NCBI GenBank assembly: GCA_937975525.1
Contig: CALJUJ010000335.1
Location: 1 to 6,702 of the forward strand
Length of the DNA stretch: 6,702 bases
Reading direction: 5' to 3'
Origin: an uncultured bacterium
GTDB lineage: Bacteria > Desulfobacterota > Binatia > HRBIN30
In this document: in pieces, positions 5,961-6,702 of the stretch
Numbering within the stretch: the first letter of the stretch is position 1
Layout: every line of letters begins with the position of its first letter
Notes under the pieces: model-generated
What the model was told of the DNA's origin: nothing
What the model saw: the letters and a program-made list of their open reading frames with translations, nothing else
The model's database searches: none
Translations under genes and position numbers: made by a program

Positions 5961-6702
5961 TCACATCCACGCACCGCCATCGACGCGCAGGATCTTGCCG
6001 GTGACGAAGGAAGCGTCGTCGCTGGCCAGGTACACGACCGCGCGGCCCACTTCGTCGGTCGCGACGGCACGCCCAAGGGGCAGCGAGCCGAACCGGGGAT
6101 GCTCGACGAGCGCCTTCCTCAATCGCTGGCCCATGTCGCTGCGCACGAGCCCCGGGGCGACGGCATTGACGCGCACGCCGGCGGAAGCGCACTCGCGCGC
6201 AAGCGTCTTGGTGAGAGCGTTCACGGCGGCCTTCGACGCGTAGTACGGCGCCCCGAACGGAGCGCAAGCGTCGGCGCCGATCGACGACACCAGCACCATG
6301 CTTCCCGAACCCTGCGCGACCAACCGGCCTGCGGTCGCCTTGCACGTGTAAAAGACGCCGTCGAGATTGGTGCGCACCACCCGCTGCCATTCCTCGATCG
6401 GCATGTCCCAGACGGTGTGCACGCGCGAAGCGACGCCCGAGTTGGCGATGACGACGTCGAGCCCTCCCAGGCGCTCCCACGCCTCCGCAGCCATCGCTTC
6501 GACTTCGGCCCACTCGCCGACGTCCGCCTGCAGCGCGAATGCGCTACGCCCCAGGGCTTCGACTTCGGCAACCGTCTGCGCAGCCGCGTCGGCGTCGCGC
6601 CGTAAGTTCACGGCAACGTCCGCTCCCGCCGCTGCGAGCGCCAACGCGATGCCGCGACCGATGCCGCTCGAGGCCCCGGTGACCAACGCCTTCTTGCCGT
6701 GC
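5961..6702 (-). CDS. SDR-family NAD(P)-dependent oxidoreductase, FabG-like (start outside the window)
   Basis: This is a classical short-chain dehydrogenase/reductase with a Rossmann fold. Counting from the Leu codon at 6686, it has the nucleotide-binding motif TGASSGIG (3-10), ADVG (54-57), ANSG in place of the usual NNAG (81-84), Asn107 of the catalytic tetrad (RTNLDGVF), Ser135, Tyr148 and Lys152 (YYASK), APGLVRSDM (177-185) and the family C-terminus VTGKILRVDGGAWM. The arginines just after beta-strand 2 (NLRR, 27-30) suggest NADP(H) preference. The frame continues upstream as HGKKA to the window edge, so the TTG at 6686 is an internal Leu codon, and the true start is probably only a few codons beyond the edge. 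Overall it resembles 3-oxoacyl-ACP reductases and sugar or alcohol dehydrogenases of the same class. The substrate cannot be told, and nothing nearby indicates a fatty-acid or polyketide cluster. Confidence 0.92.
   Translation of the reverse strand, partial: HGKKALVTGASSGIGRGIALALAAAGADVAVNLRRDADAAAQTVAEVEALGRSAFALQADVGEWAEVEAMAAEAWERLGGLDVVIANSGVASRVHTVWDMPIEEWQRVVRTNLDGVFYTCKATAGRLVAQGSGSMVLVSSIGADACAPFGAPYYASKAAVNALTKTLARECASAGVRVNAVAPGLVRSDMGQRLRKALVEHPRFGSLPLGRAVATDEVGRAVVYLASDDASFVTGKILRVDGGAWM

Noticed and set aside
6497..6569. Repeated GCTTCGACTTCGGC within the SDR gene
   Set aside because: Both copies encode AEVEA in an Ala/Glu-rich helix region; codon bias explains the DNA identity.
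6684..6686. TTG as start codon of the SDR gene
   Set aside because: The frame stays open upstream and encodes HGKKA before LVTGASSGIG, the usual sequence before the nucleotide-binding motif. The gene simply runs off the window.

Overview
The window is gene-dense DNA of very high GC content, with strong G/C preference at third codon positions and intergenic gaps under 100 bases. It looks like a bacterial chromosome. The gene set (an EgtB-type ergothioneine enzyme, a stand-alone methionyl-tRNA synthetase beta-like protein, a multi-sensor histidine kinase) would fit a high-GC proteobacterium, myxobacterium or related environmental lineage. The sequence alone does not fix the taxon. I saw no IS element, CRISPR array, tRNA, rRNA or phage gene.

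Layout, left to right: (1) the 3' part of an egtB-like gene (+), running in from the left edge and ending at 784; (2) an unrecognised one-pass membrane protein of 217 aa (-, 795-1448); (3) a 916-aa membrane histidine kinase (+, 1494-4244) with six predicted transmembrane segments, PAS, two GAF domains, HisKA and HATPase; (4) a 429-aa transaldolase-family protein (-, 4227-5516) with an excellent Shine-Dalgarno site; (5) a 107-aa tRNA-binding protein like the MetRS C-terminal/beta domain (+, 5609-5932); (6) an SDR-family reductase (-, 5961 to the right edge), with its first residues outside the window.

The six genes alternate strand without exception (+ - + - + -). No two neighbours can share a simple operon; each junction is either convergent (10-base gap, 18-base overlap, 28-base gap) or divergent (45 and 92 bases). 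The two divergent gaps must hold the promoters of four genes, and the convergent joins are candidates for bidirectional termination or antisense interference. The genes do not form an obvious pathway: redox thiol biosynthesis, signalling, sugar-phosphate metabolism, translation and an oxidoreductase lie side by side. I see no clear new multi-gene system. The best leads are the active-site variations in the transaldolase-like protein (Gln where classical transaldolases have the catalytic Glu, plus an extra C-terminal region) and in EgtB (loss of the Asp/Arg pair that binds gamma-glutamylcysteine in the mycobacterial enzyme).
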